Origin: a bacterium
GTDB taxonomy: Bacteria; Bacillota; Clostridia; Christensenellales; CAG-138
Assembly (NCBI GenBank): GCA_022778545.1
Contig: JALFDW010000014.1
Coordinates: forward strand, 1-64,000
Reading direction: 5' to 3'
DNA length: 64,000 bases
The notes beneath the pieces were generated by a model that saw nothing but the letters and a program-made list of their open reading frames with translations, was not told the DNA's origin and did not search any database. The first letter of the stretch is position 1, and every line of letters begins with the position of its first letter. This document shows positions 54,737 through 64,000 of the stretch, piece after piece. The translations under genes and the position numbers were made by a program.

Positions 54737-55192
54737 TCAGGATTCCTCCAGCAGGAGCTTAAGCTCCTCCATAAACGTGTTGATGTCCTTAAACTGGCGG
54801 TATACGGAAGCAAAACGCACATAAGAGACTTCATCCAGCTGCTTGAGCCCTTTCATCACAAGCTCACCGATATAGTTGCTCGTGACTTCCTGCTCCAGCG
54901 TGTTGAACACCTCGCGGACGACCTCATCCACCAGCTTGTCCTGATCCGCAGCGGAGACGGGGCGTTTCTCGCAGGATTTCCGGATCCCCGCAAGGATCTT
55001 CGTGCTGTCAAAGGCCTCCCTGCGGCCGTCCTTCTTCACGACCATGATTGGGATCTCTTCGATCTTCTCATAGGTGGTGAACCGTTTTCCGCAGGAGATA
55101 CACTCCCGCCTGCGGCGTATGCTGGTTCCATCATCCGTCGGGCGCGAATCCACAACTTTACTCTCCGTGCCGAGGCAATAGCGACATTTCAT
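54737..55192 (-). CDS. nrdR: Transcriptional repressor NrdR
   Basis: ATP/dATP-sensing repressor of ribonucleotide reductase genes. Zinc ribbon Cys3, Cys6, Cys31, Cys34; then an ATP-cone domain (about 47-137). Length 151 is standard. The ATG at 55192 has GGAGG 8 nt upstream. A promoter with an NrdR-box-like sequence lies directly upstream, so it probably autoregulates. Coupled to pgeF with no gap. Confidence 0.97.
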   Translation of the reverse strand: MKCRYCLGTESKVVDSRPTDDGTSIRRRRECISCGKRFTTYEKIEEIPIMVVKKDGRREAFDSTKILAGIRKSCEKRPVSAADQDKLVDEVVREVFNTLEQEVTSNYIGELVMKGLKQLDEVSYVRFASVYRQFKDINTFMEELKLLLEES

Positions 55193-55221
55193 CTCCGCAA
55201 CCTCCATGTATGCTTTTTGCT

Positions 55222-55243
55222 ATTATACCACAACATGTAGTGT
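55222..55243 (-). promoter_or_regulatory. nrdR promoter -10 with NrdR-box-like site
   Basis: TATAAT at 55222-55227 is abutted by ACACTACATGTTGTGG (55228-55243, minus), close to the NrdR box ACACwATATATwGTGT. The two arms match as inverted repeats at 6 of 8 positions. No good -35 is seen. Only one box is visible; NrdR usually uses two. Confidence 0.6.
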
Positions 55244-55278
55244 ATTACTATCCTGTCTTCGAAAATGAATCCTGCGTT

Positions 55279-55521
55279 TCAAAGCACGATATCCACAAGG
55301 ATCACGTCATCCCCGATTTTCGTAATCTTGCTGTAAGGGATCACAAGCTCCTCATCGCTGCGCAAAAGCCCCCAGAGGCGCGGCGGCCCCGGCACAATGA
55401 TCGCATAGACGGCGCCGGTGCAGGCATCCATCTCCAAATCGCAGATGCAGCCAAGCCTTGCGCCGTCGCACAGGTTGATGACCTCCTTTCGTTTGAGGTC
55501 GCAAAAGTTGATGGTAGCCAC
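55279..55521 (-). CDS. YlmC/YmxH family PRC-barrel protein
   Basis: An 80-residue PRC-barrel protein: CDLKRKEVINLCDGARLGCICDLE, then a strand VIPYSKITKIGDDVILVDI typical of YlmC/YmxH. Conserved in spore formers, often near sigE/sigG or nrdR; function unclear. The start is probably the GTG at 55521 with AGGGG 8 nt upstream. Confidence 0.85.
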   Translation of the reverse strand: MATINFCDLKRKEVINLCDGARLGCICDLEMDACTGAVYAIIVPGPPRLWGLLRSDEELVIPYSKITKIGDDVILVDIVL

Positions 55522-55569
55522 ACGCTTTTCCCCTCTCAGGTATCTCATGCTTTATCGTATGGGCACAAA

Positions 55570-55599
55570 GAAAGAAAAAGACCCGGTTTTCACCGGGTC
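55570..55599 (-). terminator. Intrinsic terminator after rpsU
   Basis: A 7-bp GC stem GACCCGG/CCGGGTC with loop of 6, then TTTTTC on the minus strand. Confidence 0.85.
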
Positions 55600-55677
55600 G
55601 GAAAAGCTTGTTCTGTTTCAAAGTATTCCAAAGCGCTCAGCACGATTGCCTGGATTATTTCTGATTTGCCATGCGAA

Positions 55678-55848
55678 TTAATACTTGCGCTTTCTGGCAG
55701 CTTCCGCCTTCTTCTTGCGCTTCACGCTGGGCTTCTCATAGTGCTCACGCCTGCGAACCTCAGCAAGGACGCCGGAGCGTGCACACTTCCGCTTGAATCG
55801 TTTAAGAGCACTTTCCAGGGACTCATTTTCGCCAACACGAATTTCCAT
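55678..55848 (-). CDS. rpsU: Ribosomal protein S21
   Basis: A 56-residue basic protein of the 30S subunit, with the family pattern [18 protein letters not shown] and [14 protein letters not shown]. The ATG at 55848 (GGAGG 7 nt upstream) is used; an adjacent ATG at 55851 is possible. Strong promoter at 55926-55954 and its own terminator. Confidence 0.97.
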   Translation of the reverse strand: MEIRVGENESLESALKRFKRKCARSGVLAEVRRREHYEKPSVKRKKKAEAARKRKY

Positions 55849-55925
55849 CATTTTCCCTCCCCTCTTACCGCAACATAGCACACCGTGCCGTTGCCATCGC
55901 ATAAGGACTACCGAAACACAAGGCA

Positions 55926-55954
55926 ATTATACGGTAAGCGAGGAACAAAGTCAA
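55926..55954 (-). promoter_or_regulatory. Strong promoter of rpsU
   Basis: TTGACT (55949-55954), 17-bp spacer and TATAAT (55926-55931) on the minus strand. Confidence 0.85.
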
Positions 55955-55975
55955 CACAAATTGCGGCAGTTTTTT

Positions 55976-56314
55976 CTAACCGGGCGGCCACCCGAGTTCA
56001 CGCGCGCCCAACATGTGCATGTGCAGGTGCTCAACCGTCTGCCCGCCGTCCTTGCCGGTGTTGATGACAAGGCGGAACCCGCTCTCGCTGATCCCCAGCT
56101 GTTTTGCGACTTCCCGCGCCGCAGCAAACATGCGGGCAAGCAGCAGGTCATCATCCAATTGCATAACGTTGTCGTAATGCTTTTTCGGAATAATCAGCAC
56201 ATGTTCCGGTGCGGCCGGTGCAATGTCCCGAAACGCGAGCACAGCATCGTCCTCATACACCTTTGCAGACGGGATCTCACCGTTTGCGATCCTGCAAAAC
56301 AGGCAATTCTCCAT
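55976..56314 (-). CDS. HIT family (histidine triad, Hint-like) protein
   Basis: A 112-residue nucleotide-binding protein of the Hint branch. The N-terminal CLFCRIANGEIPS includes the Cys pair common in bacterial HIT proteins, and the histidine triad is VEHLHMHML (about 93-101). Hint proteins hydrolyse purine nucleoside phosphoramidates. It lies after mtaB, as in dnaK-dnaJ-prmA-rsmE-mtaB clusters. Stop is TAG. Confidence 0.92.
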   Translation of the reverse strand: MENCLFCRIANGEIPSAKVYEDDAVLAFRDIAPAAPEHVLIIPKKHYDNVMQLDDDLLLARMFAAAREVAKQLGISESGFRLVINTGKDGGQTVEHLHMHMLGARELGWPPG

Positions 56315-56350
56315 TCCGTGTCCTCCTTTGAAAAGTATTTATTTGAAAAA

Positions 56351-57649
56351 TCAGAATCCCATTTCAGTCACTTCGCCGCGCAGCACGCTTCCTTCCCGGG
56401 AAAGAATCCTCACGCGCACAAACCGGTTGCAGAGCGCATCGTCCGCGCAAGGCGCAAGCACACGAAGATATGTTCCTGTGTGCCCGGCAAGGCATTTACC
56501 TTCGCGCTCCTCAAAAAGCACCTCCTGCTCCGTTCCGACAAATCGCTCAGCATATTCCGCAGCAAGCTCTTCCGCAAGCGCGCCAAGCCGTGCAGCGCGC
56601 TCCGCCTTTACCGCGCGCGAAAGCTGGCCCGGCATCTCAGCGGCCTTTGTCCCTTCGCGCCGGGAATATGGGAACACATGAATCCGCGCAAGAGAAACCG
56701 CACACGCAAACGCAAGCGTTTCTTCAAACTCCGCTTCCGTCTCCCCGGGGAAGCCGACAATAATATCCGTTGTGATCGCGCATTCCGGCATAGCCGCGCG
56801 GAGGCGGCGAACACATTCAGCATATTCCTCCGGCGTATAGCGGCGCTTCATACGCGCAAGCACGCCTGCACTGCCGCTCTGCAGGGAAAGATGAAACTGG
56901 CGGCAGATCCTCGGGTTGCCGGCAATTGCAGAGATGAATCTCTCCGAAACCATCTGCGGTTCAAGCGAACCTAAGCGGATGCGGCGAATGCCCGCAATAT
57001 CGTCCGCCTGCGCGATCGCATCAAGCAGCGTTATATCCGCATCAAGGTCCCGGCCGTAGGACATCAGGTGAATCCCCGTGAGAACGACTTCCCGAAACCC
57101 TGCCTCCGCAAGCTTCTGAAGCTCCGCACGCACATCGGAAAGCGGGCGGCTGCGGATCGGCCCGCGGGCATATGGGATGATGCAGTAAGTACAGAAGCGG
57201 TCGCATCCCTCCTGGATTTTGAGGTGGGCGCGCGTTCTCCCCTCCCGGGATGCGGTAAGAGGCTCAAATACCCGTTCCGTGCGAAGGTCGGAAACAGCAG
57301 TCGTTTTCTCCTGTCGAAGCGCTTCCACAAGTTCCACCACGTGCGCACGGTCCTTTGTTCCGATCACGAGGCTTACGCCGGGCAGTGCAAGCACCTCCTC
57401 CGGTGCACGCTGGGCATAACACCCCGCAACAACGATCTTCGCCGCAGGGGAAAGCGCATGCGCACGGGAGATCATCTGCCGCGATTTTTTGTCGCCCGTC
57501 TGCGTCACGGTGCAGGTGTTCACAACATAAACATCTGCAGGCTCGCTGAAATCGACGGTCTCATACCCCGCGTTTTCAAAAAGTTCCCGCATCGCTTCGG
57601 TATCGTATTGGTTTACCTTGCACCCAAGTGTGCAAAAGGCTGCTTTCAT
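56351..57649 (-). CDS. mtaB: tRNA t6A37 methylthiotransferase MtaB
   Basis: Radical-SAM enzyme converting t6A37 to ms2t6A37. Aux-cluster motif LGCKVNQYD (Cys10), NTCTVT, VAGCYAQ; radical-SAM EGCDRFCTYC; TRAM at the C-terminus. Length 432. ATG at 57649 with GAGG 8-9 nt upstream; longer starts lie within rsmE. Coupled to rsmE. Confidence 0.95.
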   Translation of the reverse strand: MKAAFCTLGCKVNQYDTEAMRELFENAGYETVDFSEPADVYVVNTCTVTQTGDKKSRQMISRAHALSPAAKIVVAGCYAQRAPEEVLALPGVSLVIGTKDRAHVVELVEALRQEKTTAVSDLRTERVFEPLTASREGRTRAHLKIQEGCDRFCTYCIIPYARGPIRSRPLSDVRAELQKLAEAGFREVVLTGIHLMSYGRDLDADITLLDAIAQADDIAGIRRIRLGSLEPQMVSERFISAIAGNPRICRQFHLSLQSGSAGVLARMKRRYTPEEYAECVRRLRAAMPECAITTDIIVGFPGETEAEFEETLAFACAVSLARIHVFPYSRREGTKAAEMPGQLSRAVKAERAARLGALAEELAAEYAERFVGTEQEVLFEEREGKCLAGHTGTYLRVLAPCADDALCNRFVRVRILSREGSVLRGEVTEMGF

Positions 57650-57659
57650 TGTTTTTTCC

Positions 57660-58388
57660 TCACAGCTCCAGCTCATAAAGCGCCATCGCAAGCGTTGCCA
57701 TCCCTGCCGTTTCGGTGCGCAGGATGCGCGGCCCAAGCGATACGGGAACCGCCCCGTGTTCACACAACAATGCTGCTTCCTCCGGCGCAAAGCCGCCTTC
57801 CGGCCCGATGATGAGCGCCAGCCGCTCAGCTTCCGGCATCCGGCGCAGCGCAGCTTTCAGCGTCATCGTGCGCTCTTCCTCATAGGCAAGCAGCACAAGG
57901 TCGTATTGCGAAAAATCCTCTGCCGAAAGCCGCGCAAGACCGCTTACTTCCGGGATGATCCCACGGCGGGACTGTTTTGCCGCTTCATAGGCAACGCGCG
58001 CATAACGCGGGCGCTTTTTCTCGAATTCACGCTCGGAAAGCTTTACAACGCTGCGCGCTGCCTCAAACGGGACAACGCGGGAGACGCCAAGCTCCACGCA
58101 TTTTTGAATGATGGTCTCGAGCTTTCCTGCCTTTGGAAGCCCCTGATAGAGCGTCACCGCGCAGCGGGGCTCCGTTTCGCTTTGTGCGCTCGAAAGTACG
58201 CGAAGCGTAACGCGCTCCTTTTCCACCCGCTCGATCCGGGCGGTATATTCCGTTTTTCTGCCATCGGAAAGCGCTACCTCGTCTCCTGCCCCCAGGCGCA
58301 GCACTTTTGCGATATGCTGCACATCCTCACCCGTGATGACCGCAGTGCCATCTGCGATCGCTTCCGGCTCTATGAAGAAACGGTGCAT
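57660..58388 (-). CDS. rsmE: 16S rRNA m3U1498 methyltransferase RsmE
   Basis: SPOUT-class methyltransferase for U1498 of 16S rRNA. N-terminal PUA-like part (HRFFIEPEAI...) and the knot motif LIIGPEGGFAPEE and LGPRILRTETA. Length 242. ATG at 58388 with GAGG 8 nt upstream; start overlaps prmA by a short stretch ending at 58394. Confidence 0.95.
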   Translation of the reverse strand: MHRFFIEPEAIADGTAVITGEDVQHIAKVLRLGAGDEVALSDGRKTEYTARIERVEKERVTLRVLSSAQSETEPRCAVTLYQGLPKAGKLETIIQKCVELGVSRVVPFEAARSVVKLSEREFEKKRPRYARVAYEAAKQSRRGIIPEVSGLARLSAEDFSQYDLVLLAYEEERTMTLKAALRRMPEAERLALIIGPEGGFAPEEAALLCEHGAVPVSLGPRILRTETAGMATLAMALYELEL

Positions 58389-58393
58389 AACGC

Positions 58394-59368
58394 TTACCTC
58401 ACCTTGCGCGCAAGGATGGCGCACCATTCCTCGCTGATGTCCTCAGACTCGATCGTGAGGCCGTTTGCAAGGATCGCTTCCTTCACTTCATTCAACCGAT
58501 CCCGAATGATGCCGGATGTGATGAACGCTCCGCCCTCCTTCAGAAGCGGCGGCACGATCGGCAAAAGCGCAATGATGACGGATGCCACGATGTTCGCCGT
58601 GATCACTTCATACTGCTGCGCGGCAAGCCCGGCCCGCAACGCGTCATCCGTCAGCACATCCCCGATGCGCACCTCGTAACGATCGCGCAGCACGCCGTTG
58701 ATCTCTGCGTTTTCGTAGGCGATCTTTTCCGCAATGGGATCGATGTCAACAGCGAGCGCGGATTTTGCGCCAAGCAACACCCCTGCGATGGAAAGGATCC
58801 CGCTGCCGCAGCCAAGGTCAAGGAGCATATCCCCTTCTTTTACGGTCTTCTCGAGATATTGAAGGCACATGCGCGTGGTGTGGTGTGAACCCGTTCCAAA
58901 GGCCATGCCGGGGTCAAGGGAAAGCACGGTGCGGCCTTCCGCATCCGAAAGCGATTCCCAGGAAGGGCGCACGAGCAGTCTCTCACCAATCTTGAGGGGT
59001 TTATAGTAGATCTTCCAGTTGTTGGCCCAGTCCTCTTCATCGGTCATGCGGACGACAAAGCGCAGGCTTCCAAGGTCGATCCCCACATCCATTTTGCGCA
59101 GCTCATCGAATGAAGCTTCTGCTGCACGCACAAGCTCCATATTTTCACCCGCATCCGCAAGGTACGCCTTTACGCAGGGTTCCTCGCCGGCAACGAGTTC
59201 ATCTGTATCCGCATAATCCCAATATTTGGCAGTTTCCTTTAAGAAAGCCTCTATACTCTCCTTCCCCTGCTCGATCACCACCTGCTGGATGCCGAGCATA
59301 TCAAAGCGGGCAGCGACTGCGTCAAGCCCCTGCTCCGTAGTAAATACCGTCATTTCGATCCATTTCAT
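58394..59368 (-). CDS. prmA: Ribosomal protein L11 methyltransferase
   Basis: Trimethylates L11. N-terminal substrate domain, then SAM motif LLDLGCGSGILSI and TANIVASVII. Length 324. I take the ATG at 59368 as the family start (MKWIEM); a TTG two codons upstream (59374) has a better spaced AGGAAGG and cannot be excluded. Promoter candidate at 59405-59433. Confidence 0.94.
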   Translation of the reverse strand: MKWIEMTVFTTEQGLDAVAARFDMLGIQQVVIEQGKESIEAFLKETAKYWDYADTDELVAGEEPCVKAYLADAGENMELVRAAEASFDELRKMDVGIDLGSLRFVVRMTDEEDWANNWKIYYKPLKIGERLLVRPSWESLSDAEGRTVLSLDPGMAFGTGSHHTTRMCLQYLEKTVKEGDMLLDLGCGSGILSIAGVLLGAKSALAVDIDPIAEKIAYENAEINGVLRDRYEVRIGDVLTDDALRAGLAAQQYEVITANIVASVIIALLPIVPPLLKEGGAFITSGIIRDRLNEVKEAILANGLTIESEDISEEWCAILARKVR

Positions 59369-59404
59369 GCGCAAGACAGACCTTCCTTTATAATATCATT
59401 TATT

Positions 59405-59433
59405 ATGATAGAACATTTCCCGCGTTCGCGCAA
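59405..59433 (-). promoter_or_regulatory. Candidate promoter of prmA-rsmE-mtaB
   Basis: TTGCGC (59428-59433), 17-bp spacer, TATCAT (59405-59410) on the minus strand. Overlaps a perfect palindrome CGCGTTCGCG-type (59421-59430). Confidence 0.5.
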
Positions 59434-59510
59434 CAAAAACCCTGAACTGCGTTCTAAGTGCCGCAAGAGAGTCCTATGCCATAAAGACTCTGGCCTTATC
59501 CGTTTCATTC

Positions 59511-59539
59511 TTGCCCAGGATGGCGGGATATCATATAAT
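59511..59539 (+). promoter_or_regulatory. Candidate promoter of plus-strand gene
   Basis: TTGCCC (59511-59516), 17-bp spacer, TATAAT (59534-59539), about 52 bp before the ATG at 59592. Confidence 0.6.
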
Positions 59540-59591
59540 CGACTTGGGATTAATCAGGTGGGTTTAATCAGGACAGATTGGAGGATATTCC

Positions 59592-60635
59592 ATGCCCATC
59601 GATTTGCAGCACACCGCAGAAGAAGTCGCTCACCGGATTTCCGCGCTCGATTTCGCGTAGCTTTGGCCGGGATTTCATCCGTATCGCTTTGCGCTTTATG
59701 ACGAAGATACCGTCTTTTTCAACGGCACCTTCTTCTCTCGCACCGCGGACTTCGTCGGCAATACTGCCATTGTTTATCAAGGTGAACCCATTGCCATCTG
59801 GAATTTGGAGGAAGTGCCGGATATCAATGTGCTCTCTGCAAAGATCGTCCACGAAATGTTCCACGCATTTCAGCAGGAATGCGGAGAAAAGCGGTTTGCA
59901 AACGAGTTTGAAGCGATCCTGAAATATCAAAACTGTGTGGAACTGTTGGCGCTGCGCTGTGAAGAAAACCGCATTCTCTCATCCCTGTGTGCTGCGTTTA
60001 ATGAAACCGCCTTCACGCGGCTGCTTTCCCTGCGGAAGCTCCGCATGCAGCAATACCCTTATGAATACACCTATGAAAGCAGCATTGAGGCCATTGAAGG
60101 CGCCGCGCAATTCGTTGAACTCTCCACACTCCGTGCATTGAATGCAAAAAAGCACGCGCAGGCTCTCGCTCGTCTGCAGGCACGCCTTTCTTCCGTGGAT
60201 TCTCTGCTTCCCGCCCGCATTGCCTGCTACGACAGCGGCGCAGCGATGCTGCTTGCCTGCGCAGCAGGCGGGCTCATGCTTCCCCGCTCCCTCGGGGAAG
60301 AAACCGCCGTATTTTATCAGGCGCTGATCGACAGCGCGCCCCTTCCCGGGCACGCCGTTCCTGTCTCAGATGCTGTTGCAGAATACTTTGAGGCAGATCA
60401 GACCGCGCTTCAGGCGCGTTTTGCCCGGGCGTTTCAGCATCCGCTCTCATTCCCCGCAGATATGTTGGTGAAATGCTTTAACGTATATGGCCCCCGCAGA
60501 CTCGGCCCGCATATTCTTTCGGAATATTTTCTGATGATTCAGGCACCGGATGCAGCCCCCACGGTGCTGAACGGTAATTTTGTATTCCGCATGGATGATC
60601 TCGGCCGTCTGGCCGAATTGTACCAGATTATTTAA
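59592..60635 (+). pseudogene. HExxH metallopeptidase-like gene with in-frame TAG at codon 23
   Basis: The only plus-strand protein gene. The ATG at 59592 has GGAGG 7 nt upstream and a plausible promoter. Codon 23 is TAG (59658-59660), after which the same frame runs open to TAA at 60633-60635, 348 codons in all. The sequence around the stop reads ...RISALDFA-stop-LWPGFHPYRFALYDED, smooth on both sides, so it is a point change not a frameshift. His87-Glu88-xx-His91 (HEMFH) is a zinc-peptidase type motif. I do not recognise the family. No good internal start exists downstream; TAG is a normal stop elsewhere in the window. Recent nonsense mutation, sequencing error or readthrough are all possible. 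Confidence 0.7.
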
Positions 60636-60666
60636 TAGAAAAGCGGCCTCCTTCCGGAAACCGCTT
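60634..60666 (-). terminator. Intrinsic terminator after dnaJ
   Basis: On the minus strand AAGCGGTTTCC pairs with GGAGGCCGCTT (two G-U pairs) with a GGAA loop, then TTTCTATT. It reaches the stop of the convergent plus-strand gene. Confidence 0.75.
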
Positions 60667-60707
60667 ATATTTGCTTGATTTTACAATGCTGACAAGCCTG
60701 TTCAAAA

Positions 60708-61850
60708 TCAGCTGCGCTTATCCTTCTTCTTTTCAAAGATGCCGCGTCTGACCGGTTTGGAATCTGCGACCTTATCGCCCAGCGATTCCGCAAGTTTGCG
60801 CATCAGCTCCCGCTGCTCCTCGTTGAGCTTCTTCGGAATCTGCACGTTCGCGCGCACGAGCATGTCTCCCTTGCCGGAAGCGTTGAGCCTCGAAACGCCC
60901 TGCTCCCGCAGGCGGAATGTTGTTCCAGGCTGCGTTCCTTCCGGAACACTGTACTTCACCGTACCCGTAAGCGTTGGCACCTGGATTTCGCCACCAAGCG
61001 CAGCAACCGTTACAGGGATGTTCATATCAAGGTAAAGATCATACCCCTTACGCGTAAACAGCTTGTGCGGGCGGACGGTAATGACCACATAAAGGTCTCC
61101 GTTCGGTCCGCCACGGAACCCTGCTTCGCCTTCGCCGCGCAGGGTCAGCGTCTGCCCGTTGTCAATGCCTGCCGGGATGTTCACCACGATGCGGTTGGAC
61201 TTGTTGACCCGCCCTCTGCCGCGGCAATCCGCACACGGTTCCTGAATGATCTTGCCCGTGCCGCCGCAAGCATCGCAGGTGCGCACCGTTGCAAACGAAC
61301 CAAAGGGTGTGTTCTGCTGGACGCGCACCTGGCCGCTGCCGCCGCAGGTCGTGCATTTCACCGGCTGTGTGCCGGGCTTTGCCCCTGTGCCGCCGCAGGT
61401 CTTACAGGTTTCTTCACGCGGGATCAGTATTTCCTTGCGCGCGCCAAACGCCGCCTCTTCGAACGTGATGGTGAGGTTATATTTTAAATCGTTGCCAGCA
61501 ACAGGGCCGTTTCGATGCGTACTGCTGCCGCCAAAACCACCGAATCCCCCAAATACGGAACTGAAAATATCCGAAAAATCGCCAAAGCCCGCGCCGCCGT
61601 AGCCGCCTGCGCCGCCAGCCGTAGGATCAAATGCCGCATGGCCAAATTGATCGTATTGCGCACGCTTCGTGCTGTCCGAAAGCACCTCGTATGCTTCGTT
61701 GATCTCCTTGAATTTGGCTTCAGCTTCCTTATCGCCCGGATGAAGGTCCGGATGATACTGCTTTGCCGCTTTGCGGAAGGCGCTTTTGATCTCACTGTCG
61801 GACGCATCCTTGTTGATGCCAAGCACCTCGTAGTAATCTGCCTTTGCCAA
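60708..61850 (-). CDS. dnaJ: Chaperone DnaJ
   Basis: Hsp40 co-chaperone of DnaK. J-domain (1-70, HPD at 33-35), Gly/Phe-rich region (about 75-120), four CxxCxGxG zinc repeats (CKTCGGTG, CTTCGGSG, CDACGGTG, CADCRGRG) at about 145-215, and C-terminal substrate domains. Length 380. It follows dnaK after a hairpin-containing gap. Confidence 0.97.
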   Translation of the reverse strand: MAKADYYEVLGINKDASDSEIKSAFRKAAKQYHPDLHPGDKEAEAKFKEINEAYEVLSDSTKRAQYDQFGHAAFDPTAGGAGGYGGAGFGDFSDIFSSVFGGFGGFGGSSTHRNGPVAGNDLKYNLTITFEEAAFGARKEILIPREETCKTCGGTGAKPGTQPVKCTTCGGSGQVRVQQNTPFGSFATVRTCDACGGTGKIIQEPCADCRGRGRVNKSNRIVVNIPAGIDNGQTLTLRGEGEAGFRGGPNGDLYVVITVRPHKLFTRKGYDLYLDMNIPVTVAALGGEIQVPTLTGTVKYSVPEGTQPGTTFRLREQGVSRLNASGKGDMLVRANVQIPKKLNEEQRELMRKLAESLGDKVADSKPVRRGIFEKKKDKRS

Positions 61851-61923
61851 TTCCCCAATGCTCCTTTCCTGAATCCGGCAGATGCGGGCGTAACACTGCC
61901 GCGCCGCATTGCCGGGCTACCCG

Positions 61924-61955
61924 CAAGAGCCAAGGCATCTCTGCCCCGGCTCTTG
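61924..61955 (-). other. Intercistronic hairpin, dnaK-dnaJ
   Basis: A 14-bp stem (61942-61955 with 61924-61937, two G-U pairs) with a 4-nt loop and no T-tract, in the 145-bp gap between dnaK and dnaJ. It could stabilise the dnaK 3' end or give unequal dnaK and dnaJ expression. Confidence 0.6.
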
Positions 61956-61995
61956 AGCGGTTTCATCAATTGTGGGCACTCTGATGCCGTTTCAC

Positions 61996-63852
<1,857 letters not shown>

Positions 63853-63888
63853 CTATTTCCTCCAAATCTTTAAATGTGGTTTTTTTAT

Positions 63889-64000
63889 TTATTTCGCAAC
63901 CTTCACCATGCTGTGGCGAATGATGCGATCTTTCACTTTGTATCCTTTTTGGAAAACGGCAAGAATCGTGCCACTTTCCGTGCCCTCTGCCTCTTCCTGC
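63889..64000 (-). CDS. grpE: Nucleotide exchange factor GrpE (C-terminal end only)
   Basis: The last 36 residues before the window edge, ending VFQKGYKVKDRIIRHSMVKVAK, the hallmark of the GrpE C-terminus. The TAA stop is at 63889-63891, 39 bp before the dnaK start. The 5' part is outside the window. Confidence 0.93.
   Translation of the reverse strand, partial: QEEAEGTESGTILAVFQKGYKVKDRIIRHSMVKVAK

Noticed and set aside
54020-55240. 406-residue plus-strand frame antisense to pgeF and nrdR
   Set aside because: It spans two well-identified genes on the opposite strand and has no recognisable domain.
59658-59660. TAG read as pyrrolysine or a reassigned codon
   Set aside because: TAG ends three neighbouring genes normally, and no pyrrolysine genes or suppressor tRNA are visible in the window.

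Overview
The window reads as a contiguous stretch of chromosome from a spore-forming member of the class Clostridia. Evidence: a complete spoIIIA operon (spoIIIAA to spoIIIAH), spo0A, spoIVB, spoIIIE/ftsK, ytfJ, a ylmC/ymxH-type gene, an IspH-ribosomal protein S1 fusion, and a Na+-pumping oxaloacetate decarboxylase operon. I cannot place it below class level from the sequence alone. Almost every protein gene is on the minus strand, which suggests one replication arm. The only plus-strand genes I support are a tRNA-Trp and an interrupted metallopeptidase-like gene. I see no prophage, insertion sequence, CRISPR array or rRNA.

Layout in plus-strand coordinates (transcription mostly runs right to left). 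1-19.2 kb: mutS (cut by the window edge), a YlbF/YmcA-family gene, miaB, tRNA-Trp, a dipeptidase, rny, recA with a LexA box, cinA, pgsA, rimO and spoIIIE, which resembles the Bacillus spoIIIE-to-mutS neighbourhood. Then a P-loop kinase-like gene, ispH-rpsA, plsC, cmk and a flavoprotein. 19.2-21.5 kb: phosphatase, RpiR regulator, surE. 21.6-25.2 kb: oadA, oadB, biotin carrier, oadG. 25.4-32.6 kb: rluB, dacF, ytfJ, DUF2953, a nitrilase-family gene, scpB, scpA, a site-2 protease and a DacF-like protein lacking all catalytic motifs. 32.7-46.7 kb: deoB, a SpoIIM-like gene, spo0A, spoIVB, recN, argR, nadK, tlyA, dxs, ispA, xseB, xseA, a TsaD paralogue and nusB. 46.7-52.7 kb: DUF2273, amaP, asp23 and the spoIIIA operon. 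52.8-64 kb: GNAT enzyme, unknown membrane protein, pgeF, nrdR, ylmC-like gene, rpsU, HIT protein, mtaB, rsmE, prmA, the interrupted plus-strand gene, dnaJ, dnaK and the end of grpE.

Themes: tRNA and ribosome modification (MiaB, RimO, MtaB, TlyA, RsmE, PrmA, RluB), DNA repair and chromosome dynamics (MutS, RecA, RecN, Xse, SpoIIIE, ScpAB), isoprenoid precursor synthesis (Dxs, IspH, IspA), engulfment-stage sporulation, and protein folding.

I found no clearly new multi-gene system; this is mainly a core-genome window. The best leads are departures from expectation inside familiar genes: a DacF-family pseudoenzyme at the locus where Bacillus carries dacF; a Spo0A whose conserved receiver lysine is methionine; a SpoIIIAF cut down to its membrane anchor; a well-started gene interrupted by an in-frame TAG at codon 23; a TsaD paralogue; a tandemly duplicated OadG tail; and candidate LexA, NrdR and Spo0A sites at the expected promoters.
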